Of a stretch of DNA of 38,517 nt, positions 23,550 to 31,487 are shown one piece after another. Source of the stretch: Mycolicibacterium chubuense (GTDB lineage Bacteria; Actinomycetota; Actinomycetes; Mycobacteriales; Mycobacteriaceae); the NCBI RefSeq assembly GCF_001044255.1, contig NZ_JYNX01000016.1, forward strand, positions 20,437 to 58,953, read 5' to 3'. Position 1 is the first letter of the stretch, and each line of letters starts with the position of its first letter. A model generated the notes under the pieces. The model was not told the DNA's origin and did not search any database. It saw only the letters and a program-made list of their open reading frames with translations. A program made the translations under genes and the position numbers.

Positions 23550-24752
23550 TCAGGCGTGCGGGTCCCAGCCGTCGGTCCACTCGGCGTGCGAGAGCCAGTG
23601 TGCCGCCCGCTCGGCGCGCTCGCGCAGCGACTCCCAGTCCTCGCCGACGATGTTGACGTGGCCGATCTTGCGGCCGGGCCGCTCCTCCTTGCCGTAGAGG
23701 TGCACCTTGGCCTCGGGCAGCCGCGCGAACAGGTGGTGCACGCGTTCGTCCATCGACATCGTGGGGGTCGACGGCGCCCCGATCACGTTGCCCATCACCG
23801 TGTAGGGCGTCAGCGGCGTCGTGTCGCCCAGCGGGTAGTCCAGCACGGCGCGCAGATGCTGCTCGAACTGCGATGTGCGGGCGCCGTCCATGGTCCAGTG
23901 CCCGGAGTTGTGCGGGCGCATCGCGAGCTCGTTGACCAGCAGCGCACCGTCGGAGGTCTCGAACAGCTCGACGGCCAGCACCCCGACCACGCCCAGCTCG
24001 GACGCCAGCCGCAACGCCAATTCGGAAGCGGCAGAAGCCACCTCGGAAGACAACGACGGCGCCGGCGCGATCACCGTCACACAGATGCCGTCCTCTTGCA
24101 CGGTCTCGACCACGGGCCACGCCGCGCCCTGCCCGAACGGGGACCGCGCGACCAGCGCCGCCAGCTCGCGGCGCATCGCCACCTTCTCCTCGACCATCAC
24201 CGGCACGCCGTCGGCCAGGTAGCGCGCGACGATGTCGCGGGCGTCCTCGGGGGTGTCGGCCATGACCACGCCGCGGCCGTCGTACCCGCCGCGGATGGTC
24301 TTGATGACGACCGCTCCCCCGACCTCTACGGCGAAGGCCTCCGCCTCGCCGGTGCTCGTCACAGAAGCGAAGCGCGGCACGGGCGCGCCGAGGGCGGACA
24401 GCCGCTGACGCATCACCAGCTTGTCCTGGGCGTGCACCAGCGCCGACGGGGGCGGGTAGACGGGGACGCCGTCGGCGACGAGCTTCTCCAGCAGTTCGGT
24501 GGGGACGTGCTCGTGGTCGAAGGTCAGCGCGGTGGCCCCGTCGGCGACGCGGCGCAGCGCGTCGTAGTCGGTGTGGTGGCCCAGGACGACGTCGGGCGAC
24601 ACCTGGGCGGCGGACTCGTCGCTGCGCACGGCCAGCACCCGCAGCGTCTGGCCCAGCGCGATTGCCGCCTGGTGGGTCATGCGGGCGAGTTGGCCGCCGC
24701 CGACCATCGCGACGACGGGGTGGGAGGATCCGGTTCGTGGCACGCCGTACAT
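23550..24752 (-). CDS. purK: N5-carboxyaminoimidazole ribonucleotide synthase PurK
   Basis: 400 residues from ATG 24752. It carboxylates aminoimidazole ribonucleotide with ATP and bicarbonate; the product goes to PurE. ATP-grasp features are visible: VAMVGGGQLARM near the N-terminus, DKLVMRQRL, KTIRGGYDGRGV, VMVEEKV, and the metal-binding VLAVELFET ... LLVNELAMRPHNSGHWTMDG. Length and sequence fit Rv3276c. The start is uncertain; no Shine-Dalgarno is obvious, and the frame stays open to 24863 without similarity. It is divergent from the GtrA gene with 85 bp between starts. Its usual partner purE lies about 4 kb downstream. Confidence 0.93.
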   Translation of the reverse strand: MYGVPRTGSSHPVVAMVGGGQLARMTHQAAIALGQTLRVLAVRSDESAAQVSPDVVLGHHTDYDALRRVADGATALTFDHEHVPTELLEKLVADGVPVYPPPSALVHAQDKLVMRQRLSALGAPVPRFASVTSTGEAEAFAVEVGGAVVIKTIRGGYDGRGVVMADTPEDARDIVARYLADGVPVMVEEKVAMRRELAALVARSPFGQGAAWPVVETVQEDGICVTVIAPAPSLSSEVASAASELALRLASELGVVGVLAVELFETSDGALLVNELAMRPHNSGHWTMDGARTSQFEQHLRAVLDYPLGDTTPLTPYTVMGNVIGAPSTPTMSMDERVHHLFARLPEAKVHLYGKEERPGRKIGHVNIVGEDWESLRERAERAAHWLSHAEWTDGWDPHA

Positions 24753-24823
24753 CGTGTCATGACCTACACCACATCGTTGACCTGCGGTTACTTCGCGCTT
24801 GGGAGTTTCAAGGGTTCGTTCCG

Positions 24824-24829
24824 TAGACT
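24824..24829 (+). promoter_or_regulatory. -10 element for gtrA-like gene
   Basis: TAGACT, 8 nt, then GTG at 24838. This fits a TANNNT -10 with a start at or one base before the start codon, and it favours GTG 24838 over a start at 24799. Confidence 0.45.
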
Positions 24830-24837
24830 CGCTCCTT

Positions 24838-25500
24838 GTGTCCTTTGCCGATGCGACGATCAAGCGTCTCCCTGGGCCGCTCCGTCCCTACGCGGAGCGG
24901 CACCATGAGCTCATCAAGTTCGCCATCGTCGGCGCCACCACGTTCGTCATCGATTCGGCGATCTTTTTCACGCTGAAGCTGACGATCCTCGAGCCCAAGC
25001 CGGTGACCGCGAAGATCATCGCGGGCATCGTCGCGGTGATCGCGTCGTACATCCTGAATCGGGAGTGGAGCTTCCGGGACCGGGGTGGCCGCGAGAAGCA
25101 CCACGAGGCGCTGCTGTTCTTCGGGGTCAGCGGGGTGGGCGTACTGCTGAGCATGGCCCCGCTGTGGATCTCGAGCTACGTGCTGATGCTGCGCGTGCCG
25201 ATGGTCTCCCTGTTCACCGAGAACGTCGCGGACTTCGTGTCGGCCTACGTGGTCGGCAACCTGTTGCAGATGGCGTTCCGGTTCTGGGCGTTCCGCCGCT
25301 TCGTCTTCCCCGACGAGTTCGCGCGCAACCCGGACAAGGCGCTGGAGTCGACGCTGACCGGCGGCGGCATCGCCGAGGCGCTCGAGGACGAGTACGAGAG
25401 CCGGCACCCCGCCGAGGGCACCGTCACGCCGATGCGGTCGTCGCGCCGCCGCAAAGCGCGGCAGTACGACGCCGAGACCCGGATCTCGAAGACGTCCTAG
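24838..25500 (+). CDS. GtrA family membrane protein (Rv3277-like)
   Basis: 220 residues with four membrane segments (about 27-45, 55-72, 92-115, 128-152). HELIKFAIVGATTFVIDSAIFF and SYILNREWSFRD are the GtrA signature. Family members are proposed to flip polyprenyl-phosphate sugars or to support glycosyltransferases. The basic tail ends ISKTS as in Rv3277. Gene and neighbours (purK divergent) match the M. tuberculosis order. The stop codon TAG shares the palindrome CTAG (25497-25500) with the stop of the convergent FAD oxidoreductase gene, so the genes overlap by 3 bases. Confidence 0.9.
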   Translation: MSFADATIKRLPGPLRPYAERHHELIKFAIVGATTFVIDSAIFFTLKLTILEPKPVTAKIIAGIVAVIASYILNREWSFRDRGGREKHHEALLFFGVSGVGVLLSMAPLWISSYVLMLRVPMVSLFTENVADFVSAYVVGNLLQMAFRFWAFRRFVFPDEFARNPDKALESTLTGGGIAEALEDEYESRHPAEGTVTPMRSSRRRKARQYDAETRISKTS

Positions 25501-26885
25501 CGGCGCAGCCCCTGCTCGTGGTAGCTCAGGTCGGTGTTGACCTGCCAGGGGTCGACATTCTCGCCGAAGTACTTGCCGACGCTGCGGATCGCGCTGAGCA
25601 TCGCGTGGTCCTGGTTGTCGTAGTGGTGCATGCCGTTCCGGCCGATCGGGTGCAGCGACGGGTAATGCTCGCGCAGGTAGTCGCGGATGCGCACCACGCT
25701 GCGGTCGCGCGCCGGATCGTGGATCGGGTAGGCGAACTTGGACCGGGTGATCATCACCCGCTCGATCTGCGGGTTCTTGAAGCCCAGCTGGTGCAGATCG
25801 CGTTCGACGATCGCGCCCAGGCCGTGCTCGTTGGCCAGCCACAGGTCCTGGTCGGGTAGCAGGAAGTATTCGAAGCCCAGGTAGGTGCCATTGAAGCCCT
25901 TGGGGCAGAGGTCCTGCGACCAGCGCCGGTAGTTCTGGATGCGGCCGGCGTGAAAGTTGGGGCCGGGGGTGTACACCCAGTTGTAAGGGATGTCGTAGTG
26001 CTTGCGGAGCGCGACCGCGACGGTGATCAGCGAGCGGTGGCGGAGGTTGTCAGCGACCGCGCGGATATAGTCCGGCGGCGCGGGATCGAGCATGTCGACG
26101 AGCACGCGCAGCGGCATGCTGGAGAACAGCGCATCCCCGCTGACGACGTCGCCCCGGTCGGTGGTCACCGTCCAGGTGCGGCCGTCGTAGCGGGCGCCGG
26201 CCGCCATCGCGTTCAGCCTGACGTCGACCCCGGCGTTCGCGAGCTTCTTGGCCGCGGCTTCCCACAGCTGACCTGGCCCGTAGCGCGGATACCGGAACAC
26301 GTCCTGGTCGGCGGCCTGCTCGTGTTTGGACAGCTGCCAACCGATCGGCTTGATGCGCTGGTTGGCCCAGTCGCTGGCGATGTTCTCGGGGTCGGCGAGC
26401 CAGGTCTTGCGGACGTACCCGTCGAAGAACAGTTCGTACCAGTGCCGGCCGAACTCCGAGCGCCCCCATTCCTGGAAGCTGATCTCGCGCGGCTCGATGC
26501 GGGTCTGGCGGCGGAAGCGTGCCCAGGCGTAGCCGCCGGCACCGCGTACCACGTCACCGATCGCGAGCTGAAGCAGCAGGTCACGCCCCATCAAGGGGTA
26601 TCGGACGTAGCGGTTGTTGACGAGCATCGCGGAGCTGCGGGGCACGACGAGCCACTGATCCTCGGGGAGCAGCGAACGCCAGAGGTCGGCGACTTCCTCG
26701 CTGCGGGTGAAGAACCGGTGCCCGCCGGGGTCGATGCGCCAGTCGCCGTCGACCTGGGTGCGGGCCAGCCCGCCGATGCCGCCGGTGGATTCGAGGATGG
26801 TCGGGGTGACGCCACGCCGGGTCAGTTCGAGGCCGGCCGACAGGCCCGCCGGCCCGGCGCCGATGATCAGCGGCGCGCGCTCCAC
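25497..26885 (-). CDS. FAD-dependent oxidoreductase, amine-oxidase / UDP-galactopyranose-mutase-like
   Basis: 462 residues from GTG 26885. The FAD-binding GAGPAG (9-14) is followed by GGIGGLARTQVDGDWRIDPGGHRFF (35-59), the pattern of a polysaccharide-associated family distantly related to UDP-galactopyranose mutase and protoporphyrinogen oxidase. It is usually found beside glycosyl or prenyl transferases. Its reaction is not established. The GTG lies 2 nt after the stop of the cis-prenyltransferase gene, with a purine-rich GGGGGCGG just upstream inside that gene, so translation is coupled. No signal peptide or membrane anchor. The close partnership suggests that both act on the same lipid; this is inference. 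Confidence 0.85.
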   Translation of the reverse strand: MERAPLIIGAGPAGLSAGLELTRRGVTPTILESTGGIGGLARTQVDGDWRIDPGGHRFFTRSEEVADLWRSLLPEDQWLVVPRSSAMLVNNRYVRYPLMGRDLLLQLAIGDVVRGAGGYAWARFRRQTRIEPREISFQEWGRSEFGRHWYELFFDGYVRKTWLADPENIASDWANQRIKPIGWQLSKHEQAADQDVFRYPRYGPGQLWEAAAKKLANAGVDVRLNAMAAGARYDGRTWTVTTDRGDVVSGDALFSSMPLRVLVDMLDPAPPDYIRAVADNLRHRSLITVAVALRKHYDIPYNWVYTPGPNFHAGRIQNYRRWSQDLCPKGFNGTYLGFEYFLLPDQDLWLANEHGLGAIVERDLHQLGFKNPQIERVMITRSKFAYPIHDPARDRSVVRIRDYLREHYPSLHPIGRNGMHHYDNQDHAMLSAIRSVGKYFGENVDPWQVNTDLSYHEQGLRR

Positions 26886-26887
26886 AG

Positions 26888-27547
26888 TTACCGCCCCCGC
26901 AGTTGTGGGACGCCGCGGAATTCGGCGATGAGGTCGTCGATGTGCCCGGTGGTGAGGTCGTTGAGCGGGGTGTCCAGGAAGCGCAGCTGCGCGTACTGGC
27001 TCTGCAGCGGCAGGAAGCCGCTGAGCAGCGGCTCGGGGGTGGTGCGGATGACGAGGTCGACGTCGCCGATCTCGAACGCCGAGGAGATGTCGCAGCCGTC
27101 CTGCTGGGCCCGCCGGGAGGCCTCGCGCAGCTCGTCGTAGGCGTCGTAGGCGGCGAGCATGTTGATGCGGAACGCATCCCCGGTCATCGCGACTTCGAGG
27201 TCGTGCGCGGCGGCAACATAGTTGTCGGGCAACGCTTTTCGATCGCCATAGAGACGCAGGCTGCACTTCGCCGGGTCGAACCGGTCCGGGATCAGTGTGG
27301 TGAGGAACTGCAGTGACGCCTGGTACACCGCGTCGAGTTCATCGGGGGTGCGGCCGAGGTTGGCCCGGCTCAGGTTGTACACCGTCACGGTGTGTACGCC
27401 ATGGGCTTGCAGCGTCTGCAGAATCTCGATCACTTTGTGGGCGCCGCGCAGATATGCGGCGGCGAGCGTGGTGTCGTGGCTCTTGGCCCACCGCCGCAAG
27501 CCGTCGGGAATCAATCCGACGTGGTTCGGTCCCTGCTCCACACCCAC
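26888..27547 (-). CDS. Divergent cis-prenyltransferase (UppS family)
   Basis: 219 residues from GTG 27547, short for the family (about 240-296). The fold signature is recognisable: GLIPDGLRRWA (11-21) with catalytic Asp15, HTVTVYNLSRANLGRTPDEL, RINMLAAYDAYDEL, and VDLVIRTTPEPLLSGFLPLQSQYAQLRF. Compared with E. coli UppS, Asp26, Arg194, Glu198 and Ser202 have counterparts (Asp15, Arg168, Glu172, Ser176). The IPP-diphosphate ligand Arg200 is Leu174, the Mg2+ ligand Glu213 is Gln187, and Trp75 is Leu. A normal chain-elongation reaction is therefore uncertain. A GGGGAG Shine-Dalgarno lies upstream. It is not the housekeeping UppS. Confidence 0.85.
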   Translation of the reverse strand: MGVEQGPNHVGLIPDGLRRWAKSHDTTLAAAYLRGAHKVIEILQTLQAHGVHTVTVYNLSRANLGRTPDELDAVYQASLQFLTTLIPDRFDPAKCSLRLYGDRKALPDNYVAAAHDLEVAMTGDAFRINMLAAYDAYDELREASRRAQQDGCDISSAFEIGDVDLVIRTTPEPLLSGFLPLQSQYAQLRFLDTPLNDLTTGHIDDLIAEFRGVPQLRGR

Positions 27548-27653
27548 CCCAACCCATCTACTCCCCGAGCAAAGCGTATGACAGAACGGTTCGACGCGAA
27601 TTCAAATGGACGAAACAGCGTGCGTATGTTCCGCCGGCCCGCATCGAACGGCC

Positions 27654-29189
27654 TCACTCTGCGGGCCGCAGTACAGCGAGCACCGTCAGCGCGAGGGTCT
27701 TGAGATCGAGCAGGATCGACCAGTTCTCGATGTAGAAGTTGTCGAACTCGGCGCGGTCGGCGATCGAGGTCTGCCCACGCAGGCCGTGCACCTGCGCCCA
27801 GCCCGTCATGCCGGCTTTGACGCGGTGCCGGTCGCCGTAGCGGCGGATCTGCATCTCGAACAGGTCGACGAATTCGGGCCGCTCGGGCCGCGGACCGACC
27901 AGGCTCATGTCCCCGCGGATCACGTTGAGCAGCTGGGGCAATTCGTCCATCGACGTCTTGCGCATGATCTTGCCGATCCAGGTGCGCCGGTCCTCGCCCT
28001 CGACACCGCCGGGGGCCGCGCCATCCTTGAGCTGGAAGGCCTCACCGGAGGGGTCGGCGGGGCGCATGCTGCGGAACTTCAGGCACTGGAACACCTTGCT
28101 GTCGCGGCCGATTCGGTCCTGTCCGAAGAAGATCGGCCCCGGCGAGCTGAGCCGGACGAGCAGCATCAGTGTCAGGAACAGCGGCGAGATCAGCACCAGA
28201 CCGACGGTGGCGAAGGTGCGATCCATGGTGTGCTTGACCGCGAACTGCCAGCCCTTCGGATTGGTGTGGTGGAGCACCATCAGCGGGATGCCACCCATGT
28301 GCTCGATGGTGGCGCCGACGCCGACGACGTCCATCATGCGCGGCACCACACGGACTTTCAGGCCGAGGTTGTGCGCGCGCTGGGCGACGGCCGCCAGTTG
28401 TTCGTCGGACACCGCAGAGTGCGCGATGATCAGCTTCTCGGCGCCCGATGTCACGACCGCGCGTTCGAGATTGTCGGTGGTGCCGAGGTACGGGACACCC
28501 CCGAGTTCGACACTCGCGGGCCGCGTGTCGTCGATGACGCCGACGGGGCGCAGTCCGTAGTCGGGCACCTGCTGCATCCGGGTGATGATCTGGTGGGCGA
28601 TCGGGCCGCTGCCGACGATGATCGCCGGCTTGCCGAAGTTGAACTTGCGCCGCAGGTAGCGCTGCGTCAGCGAACGGCACAGTCGTACCGCGGGAACGAG
28701 AATCGCTGCGAAAACCCACGTCCACAGCGCGATGCGGCTGAGAGGGATGAAGGGCGGAACTGGCTGGCCTACCTCCAATGGTGGAATTGCCCACGTCATC
28801 ACGGCGAGCGTGAAGAGAGCCGAGACCGCCACCGACGTCTCGACGGGCTCGAACTCGTCGAGGAACCGGTCACCGAGCTTTCGCTTGTACATCGACCGCG
28901 TCGCCAGAATCACGATCAGTATCGGCACGAAGACCCACGACCAGGTCAAGGCGCCCCGGCTGTCGACCTGCCCCCTGAAAACCAGGTGCGCGAAGAACAC
29001 CGCCCAGAAGCCGGCCCAGATGTCCAGCCCAACAGTGACGGCGACATAGCCCGATTCGTTGCGGAGGTAGTCGACCAGGCGGTGCCATAAGGACGGCTTC
29101 TCGACCACGAGCGGCGTACTCGCCGCGCGCAGCGGCGTCGTCGGCCGAGCGCTCGGTGTGTGCACCGTGTGCTTCGTGTCGAGCTGCAT
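27654..29189 (-). CDS. Polyprenyl-phosphate hexose-1-phosphate transferase (WcaJ/WbaP type), first copy
   Basis: 511 residues. Four to five membrane segments lie in the first 175 residues, a CoA_binding_3-type Rossmann domain at about 186-305 (AIIVGSGPIAHQI), a membrane segment at 325-347, and the cytoplasmic catalytic domain to the end. Catalytic motifs are intact: FGQDRIGRD (355-363), KFRSMR (371-376), the Asp-Glu pair in DELPQ (415-419), VGPRPE (431-436) and KAGMTGWAQVHGLRG (458-472). Such enzymes start a surface polysaccharide by placing a sugar-1-phosphate on the lipid carrier. The sugar is not predictable here. It heads a minus-strand run with the cis-prenyltransferase (106 bp gap) and FAD oxidoreductase genes. 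Confidence 0.92.
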   Translation of the reverse strand: MQLDTKHTVHTPSARPTTPLRAASTPLVVEKPSLWHRLVDYLRNESGYVAVTVGLDIWAGFWAVFFAHLVFRGQVDSRGALTWSWVFVPILIVILATRSMYKRKLGDRFLDEFEPVETSVAVSALFTLAVMTWAIPPLEVGQPVPPFIPLSRIALWTWVFAAILVPAVRLCRSLTQRYLRRKFNFGKPAIIVGSGPIAHQIITRMQQVPDYGLRPVGVIDDTRPASVELGGVPYLGTTDNLERAVVTSGAEKLIIAHSAVSDEQLAAVAQRAHNLGLKVRVVPRMMDVVGVGATIEHMGGIPLMVLHHTNPKGWQFAVKHTMDRTFATVGLVLISPLFLTLMLLVRLSSPGPIFFGQDRIGRDSKVFQCLKFRSMRPADPSGEAFQLKDGAAPGGVEGEDRRTWIGKIMRKTSMDELPQLLNVIRGDMSLVGPRPERPEFVDLFEMQIRRYGDRHRVKAGMTGWAQVHGLRGQTSIADRAEFDNFYIENWSILLDLKTLALTVLAVLRPAE

Positions 29190-29331
29190 GCGCGGGTCCC
29201 CTGGGAAGGCACTAGGAAACCCAACTCTAAGTGTGCTGAGCGCCCGCTGCAGTCAAATTGCCATCCGCGAATGTTAATTTGCCACCTTGAACGACGGTAC
29301 AGTGGCGCGCGGCATAGCTGAGCTCAGTGCG

Positions 29332-30051
29332 TCAGCGGCCTTGACCCGTGCCAGGACCGAAGATGCGCTCGGCGGCGAGGCCGGCGAGATCGGTCAGGAC
29401 CTGTACGTGACCGGTCCCCCAGAGCCGCGGCTTGGTGTCGAATACACACAGCGTGCCGACGGCGTTGCCGTTGTCGTCGGTCAATGGGATACCGAGATAG
29501 GCGACGACGGTGCCGTCGCGGACCGCCGGATGATTCTTGAACACCGGGTCAGCTCGGGCGTCCTCGAGGATGAGCGGCAATCCATTAGCCACTGCGTACT
29601 GACAGATCGACCGCGAGAGTGGCGTCTGCCTTTCCTCTGGCGTGTTCGCCTGCATCCCGGCGGCGCTCTTGAAGAATTGCCGGTCCACGTCGACGAGCGT
29701 CACGCAGGAGTTCGGGGCGTCCAGCGCATCGGCCGCCGCGCGGGTGATGCGGTCGTAGATCTCCTCGCGCGGAGAGTCGAGCAACCCGGTGGCATACAGG
29801 GCGCGCAACCGGTCGGGGTCGGCGATCACGGTGGACACACTCGGCATGTCGGTGCCGGCGAAGACGCCGGACTCGGACAGGTGCTCCATGAGCCGTTCGA
29901 CGGCAGCATTGTCGGACAGGCGTTGGTCCGCCACCATCTTCGACGCGACCGCCCGCGCCACATAGGTGTTGACGTCCTCACCGGCGTCGCGCGCACACTG
30001 CTCGAGTTGGCGGTTGAGCCATTCGTCAAAACGCTTCAGCGAACCAGACAC
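29332..30051 (-). CDS. GAF-domain protein with ribbon-helix-helix-like N-terminus
   Basis: 239 residues. The first 45 residues (SLKRFDEWLNRQLEQCARDAGEDVNTYVARAVASKMVAD) look like an Arc/MetJ-type ribbon-helix-helix segment. A GAF domain covers about 80-235: DRLRALYATGLLDSPREEIYDRITRAAADAL, then CVTLVDVDRQFFKSAAG, TPLSRSICQYAV and YLGIPLTDDNGNAVGTLCVFD. This GAF subtype is shared with many bacterial signalling proteins. No output enzyme domain is attached. Together these suggest a sensor-type DNA-binding protein, which is inference. It lies 142 bp upstream of the sugar-phosphate transferase gene on the same strand; the spacer contains TTGACT but no convincing matching -10. Confidence 0.8.
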   Translation of the reverse strand: MSGSLKRFDEWLNRQLEQCARDAGEDVNTYVARAVASKMVADQRLSDNAAVERLMEHLSESGVFAGTDMPSVSTVIADPDRLRALYATGLLDSPREEIYDRITRAAADALDAPNSCVTLVDVDRQFFKSAAGMQANTPEERQTPLSRSICQYAVANGLPLILEDARADPVFKNHPAVRDGTVVAYLGIPLTDDNGNAVGTLCVFDTKPRLWGTGHVQVLTDLAGLAAERIFGPGTGQGR

Positions 30052-30112
30052 CCGTCCACGGTATCTGACATCGGCGTCAGCGCGTGCCCGAGCATCGAAA
30101 GCCGCGTCCGCA

Positions 30113-30118
30113 TAGCCT
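30113..30118 (+). promoter_or_regulatory. -10 element for leaderless CrcB-like pair
   Basis: TAGCCT, 6 nt, then GTG at 30125: the third case of this exact hexamer and spacing in the window. The codon just upstream of the GTG is TTG, so either could be the first codon. Confidence 0.5.
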
Positions 30119-30124
30119 GAGTTG

Positions 30125-30493
30125 GTGCCCGCCCGACACCGTCAATCTCCTACTCACACGGCCGCTCTCGTTGTCGGCGGCACGGTGGGCGCGCTGGTGC
30201 GGTACGGAGCGGCGACGGCGTGGCCGTTGCCGCGCCACGTGTTCGTGTCGACAACGGTGACGGCCGCAATCGCGTTCGCGGTGGCCGGGTTTCTGGTGGC
30301 GGCCGGGCTGACGTCGGCCCTGCGGGTGGCGGTGTTCGGTGCGTGTGCGAGTGCGGCGAGTCTCAGCGCGTGGGCGGTGCTCACCATCAGCCAGCCACCG
30401 AAGCTGTCGATCGGGTTCCTGATCGGGACGCCGGCGGCGGCGGTCGCCGGACTGCTGTGCGGCTTGCTGGCGGCGCGGATGGTGGCACGGTGA
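30125..30493 (+). CDS. CrcB/FluC-like membrane protein, first of a degenerate pair
   Basis: 122 residues with four hydrophobic segments. The N-terminal VVGGTVGALVRYGAA matches the CrcB GGxxGAxxRY signature. The second hallmark of fluoride channels, a GFxGGxTTFSTF stretch, is replaced by FGACASAASLSAWAVLT, which lacks the Thr-Phe-Ser core. FluC channels are dual-topology dimers, in actinobacteria often made from two adjacent genes as here. Fluoride export is therefore plausible from layout but doubtful from residues. The stop overlaps the next start by 4 bp (GTGA). Confidence 0.75.
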   Translation: MPARHRQSPTHTAALVVGGTVGALVRYGAATAWPLPRHVFVSTTVTAAIAFAVAGFLVAAGLTSALRVAVFGACASAASLSAWAVLTISQPPKLSIGFLIGTPAAAVAGLLCGLLAARMVAR

Positions 30494-30861
30494 CGTGGCT
30501 GCTGGTCGCCCTCGGCGGCGCGGCGGGTTCGGCGATCGGCGCGCTTCTGATGCGCCGGCCCACGGGGACGCGGCTGCTGCTGGCGACGGCATCGGTGTGC
30601 GGGCTGATGGGAATGCTGAGCGCACAACTGGTTTCACCGAAGGTGACGGCTGTGCTGGGCTATGGCGTGCTGGGGTCTGCAACGAGCATGGTCGCGTTCG
30701 CGCTGGCGTCTCCGGCGTGGGTGGGCGGCGACGCGCCGGTCCGCAGCACCGCGGGGATCACCAAAAGGCTGGCGGTGTACTGCGTGGTGGGGGTGACGTT
30801 CGCGTTGCTGGGTTATCTCGCGGTGCGCGGCGGGGCAACGCTGTACAAGAAGCTCAGCTGA
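30490..30861 (+). CDS. CrcB/FluC-like membrane protein, second of a degenerate pair
   Basis: 123 residues with four hydrophobic segments. The opening LVALGGAAGSAIGALLMRR resembles the family start, and YGVLGSATSMVAFALAS occupies the place of the GFxGGxTTFSTF stretch, again without the Thr-Phe-Ser residues. The C-terminal RLAVYCVVGVTFALLGYLAVRGG is the last membrane segment. It is translationally coupled to the first gene. The last 8 bp overlap the convergent YdcF-like gene. Both members having lost the same motif suggests a changed role rather than decay of one copy. Confidence 0.75.
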   Translation: MTWLLVALGGAAGSAIGALLMRRPTGTRLLLATASVCGLMGMLSAQLVSPKVTAVLGYGVLGSATSMVAFALASPAWVGGDAPVRSTAGITKRLAVYCVVGVTFALLGYLAVRGGATLYKKLS

Positions 30862-31447
30862 TCCCGTCGCAAGAGCCCTGGACTTCGGCTTTGACCCAGG
30901 CCGCGTACTGATAGAGGAAGGTGTACTGCCAACGGGCCACCGAGAACGGATAGCTGCGCGGTACGTCGCGCATCACTATAGATCGGGAAGGCGAGGCGAA
31001 GCAGGCATTAAATATCCATCGGGCTCGTGGCATGTGATAGCGCCAGCTGATCACGATGATCGACCGCCAGCCGCGCTGCTCGGCGAGAGCACGGGTCATA
31101 AGCGCTTCGCCGCGGGTGGTCTGCAATTTCGATCGCTTGCAAATCACTTCGACGTCAGCGCGCGGTTTGCATACCTCCTCCATAACGACATCCCTTGGCC
31201 CGTACGCGTCAGAAATGAGGACGGTGGGCGCGTAGCCCTGCTCGGCGAGCTTGAGGCCGTACGCTTCCCGGCCGTCGTGTTCGCCGCCGAGTACGACGAT
31301 GGCGTCGACTTTGCGCAGCGGGTCCGGTTGGGCGTGAGCGAAGAAGAAGGTACCGGTGGCGCCGTTGAGGAACAGTATGAAGACAAGGGCGATCACGGCC
31401 GCCGGCAGCGGTCCCGCGCGCACTCCTGAGCGTCGCCTGTCCCCCAT
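30854..31447 (-). CDS. YdcF/SanA-like (DUF218) membrane-anchored protein
   Basis: 197 residues from ATG 31447. One N-terminal membrane segment (about 13-38: GPLPAAVIALVFILFLNGATGTFFF) is followed by the DUF218 domain: KVDAIVVLGGEHDGREAYGLKLAEQG, PTVLISDAYG, SKLQTTRGEALMTRALAEQRGW and VISWRYHMPRARWIF. In the family the S-x-x-T-x-x-E/N stretch and the following His line the presumed active pocket. The domain would face outside the membrane; E. coli SanA and ElyC relatives affect the envelope. The start is favoured over the GTG three codons upstream by a TACCGT -10 placed 7 nt before ATG (leaderless). It is convergent with the CrcB-like pair. Confidence 0.85.
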   Translation of the reverse strand: MGDRRRSGVRAGPLPAAVIALVFILFLNGATGTFFFAHAQPDPLRKVDAIVVLGGEHDGREAYGLKLAEQGYAPTVLISDAYGPRDVVMEEVCKPRADVEVICKRSKLQTTRGEALMTRALAEQRGWRSIIVISWRYHMPRARWIFNACFASPSRSIVMRDVPRSYPFSVARWQYTFLYQYAAWVKAEVQGSCDGIS

Positions 31448-31454
31448 GGTCTGC

Positions 31455-31460
31455 ACGGTA
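31455..31460 (-). promoter_or_regulatory. -10 element for leaderless YdcF-like gene
   Basis: TACCGT on the minus strand, 7 nt, then ATG at 31447. The upstream GTG that could start the frame overlaps this hexamer. Confidence 0.5.
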
Positions 31461-31487
31461 TTGGAGCGCGCAGCGATGCGCAGTCCG

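Noticed and set aside
27606-29090. 494-codon plus-strand frame opposite the first sugar-phosphate transferase
   Set aside because: Low-complexity His/Gln/Asp-rich shadow; the minus-strand protein has intact catalytic motifs.
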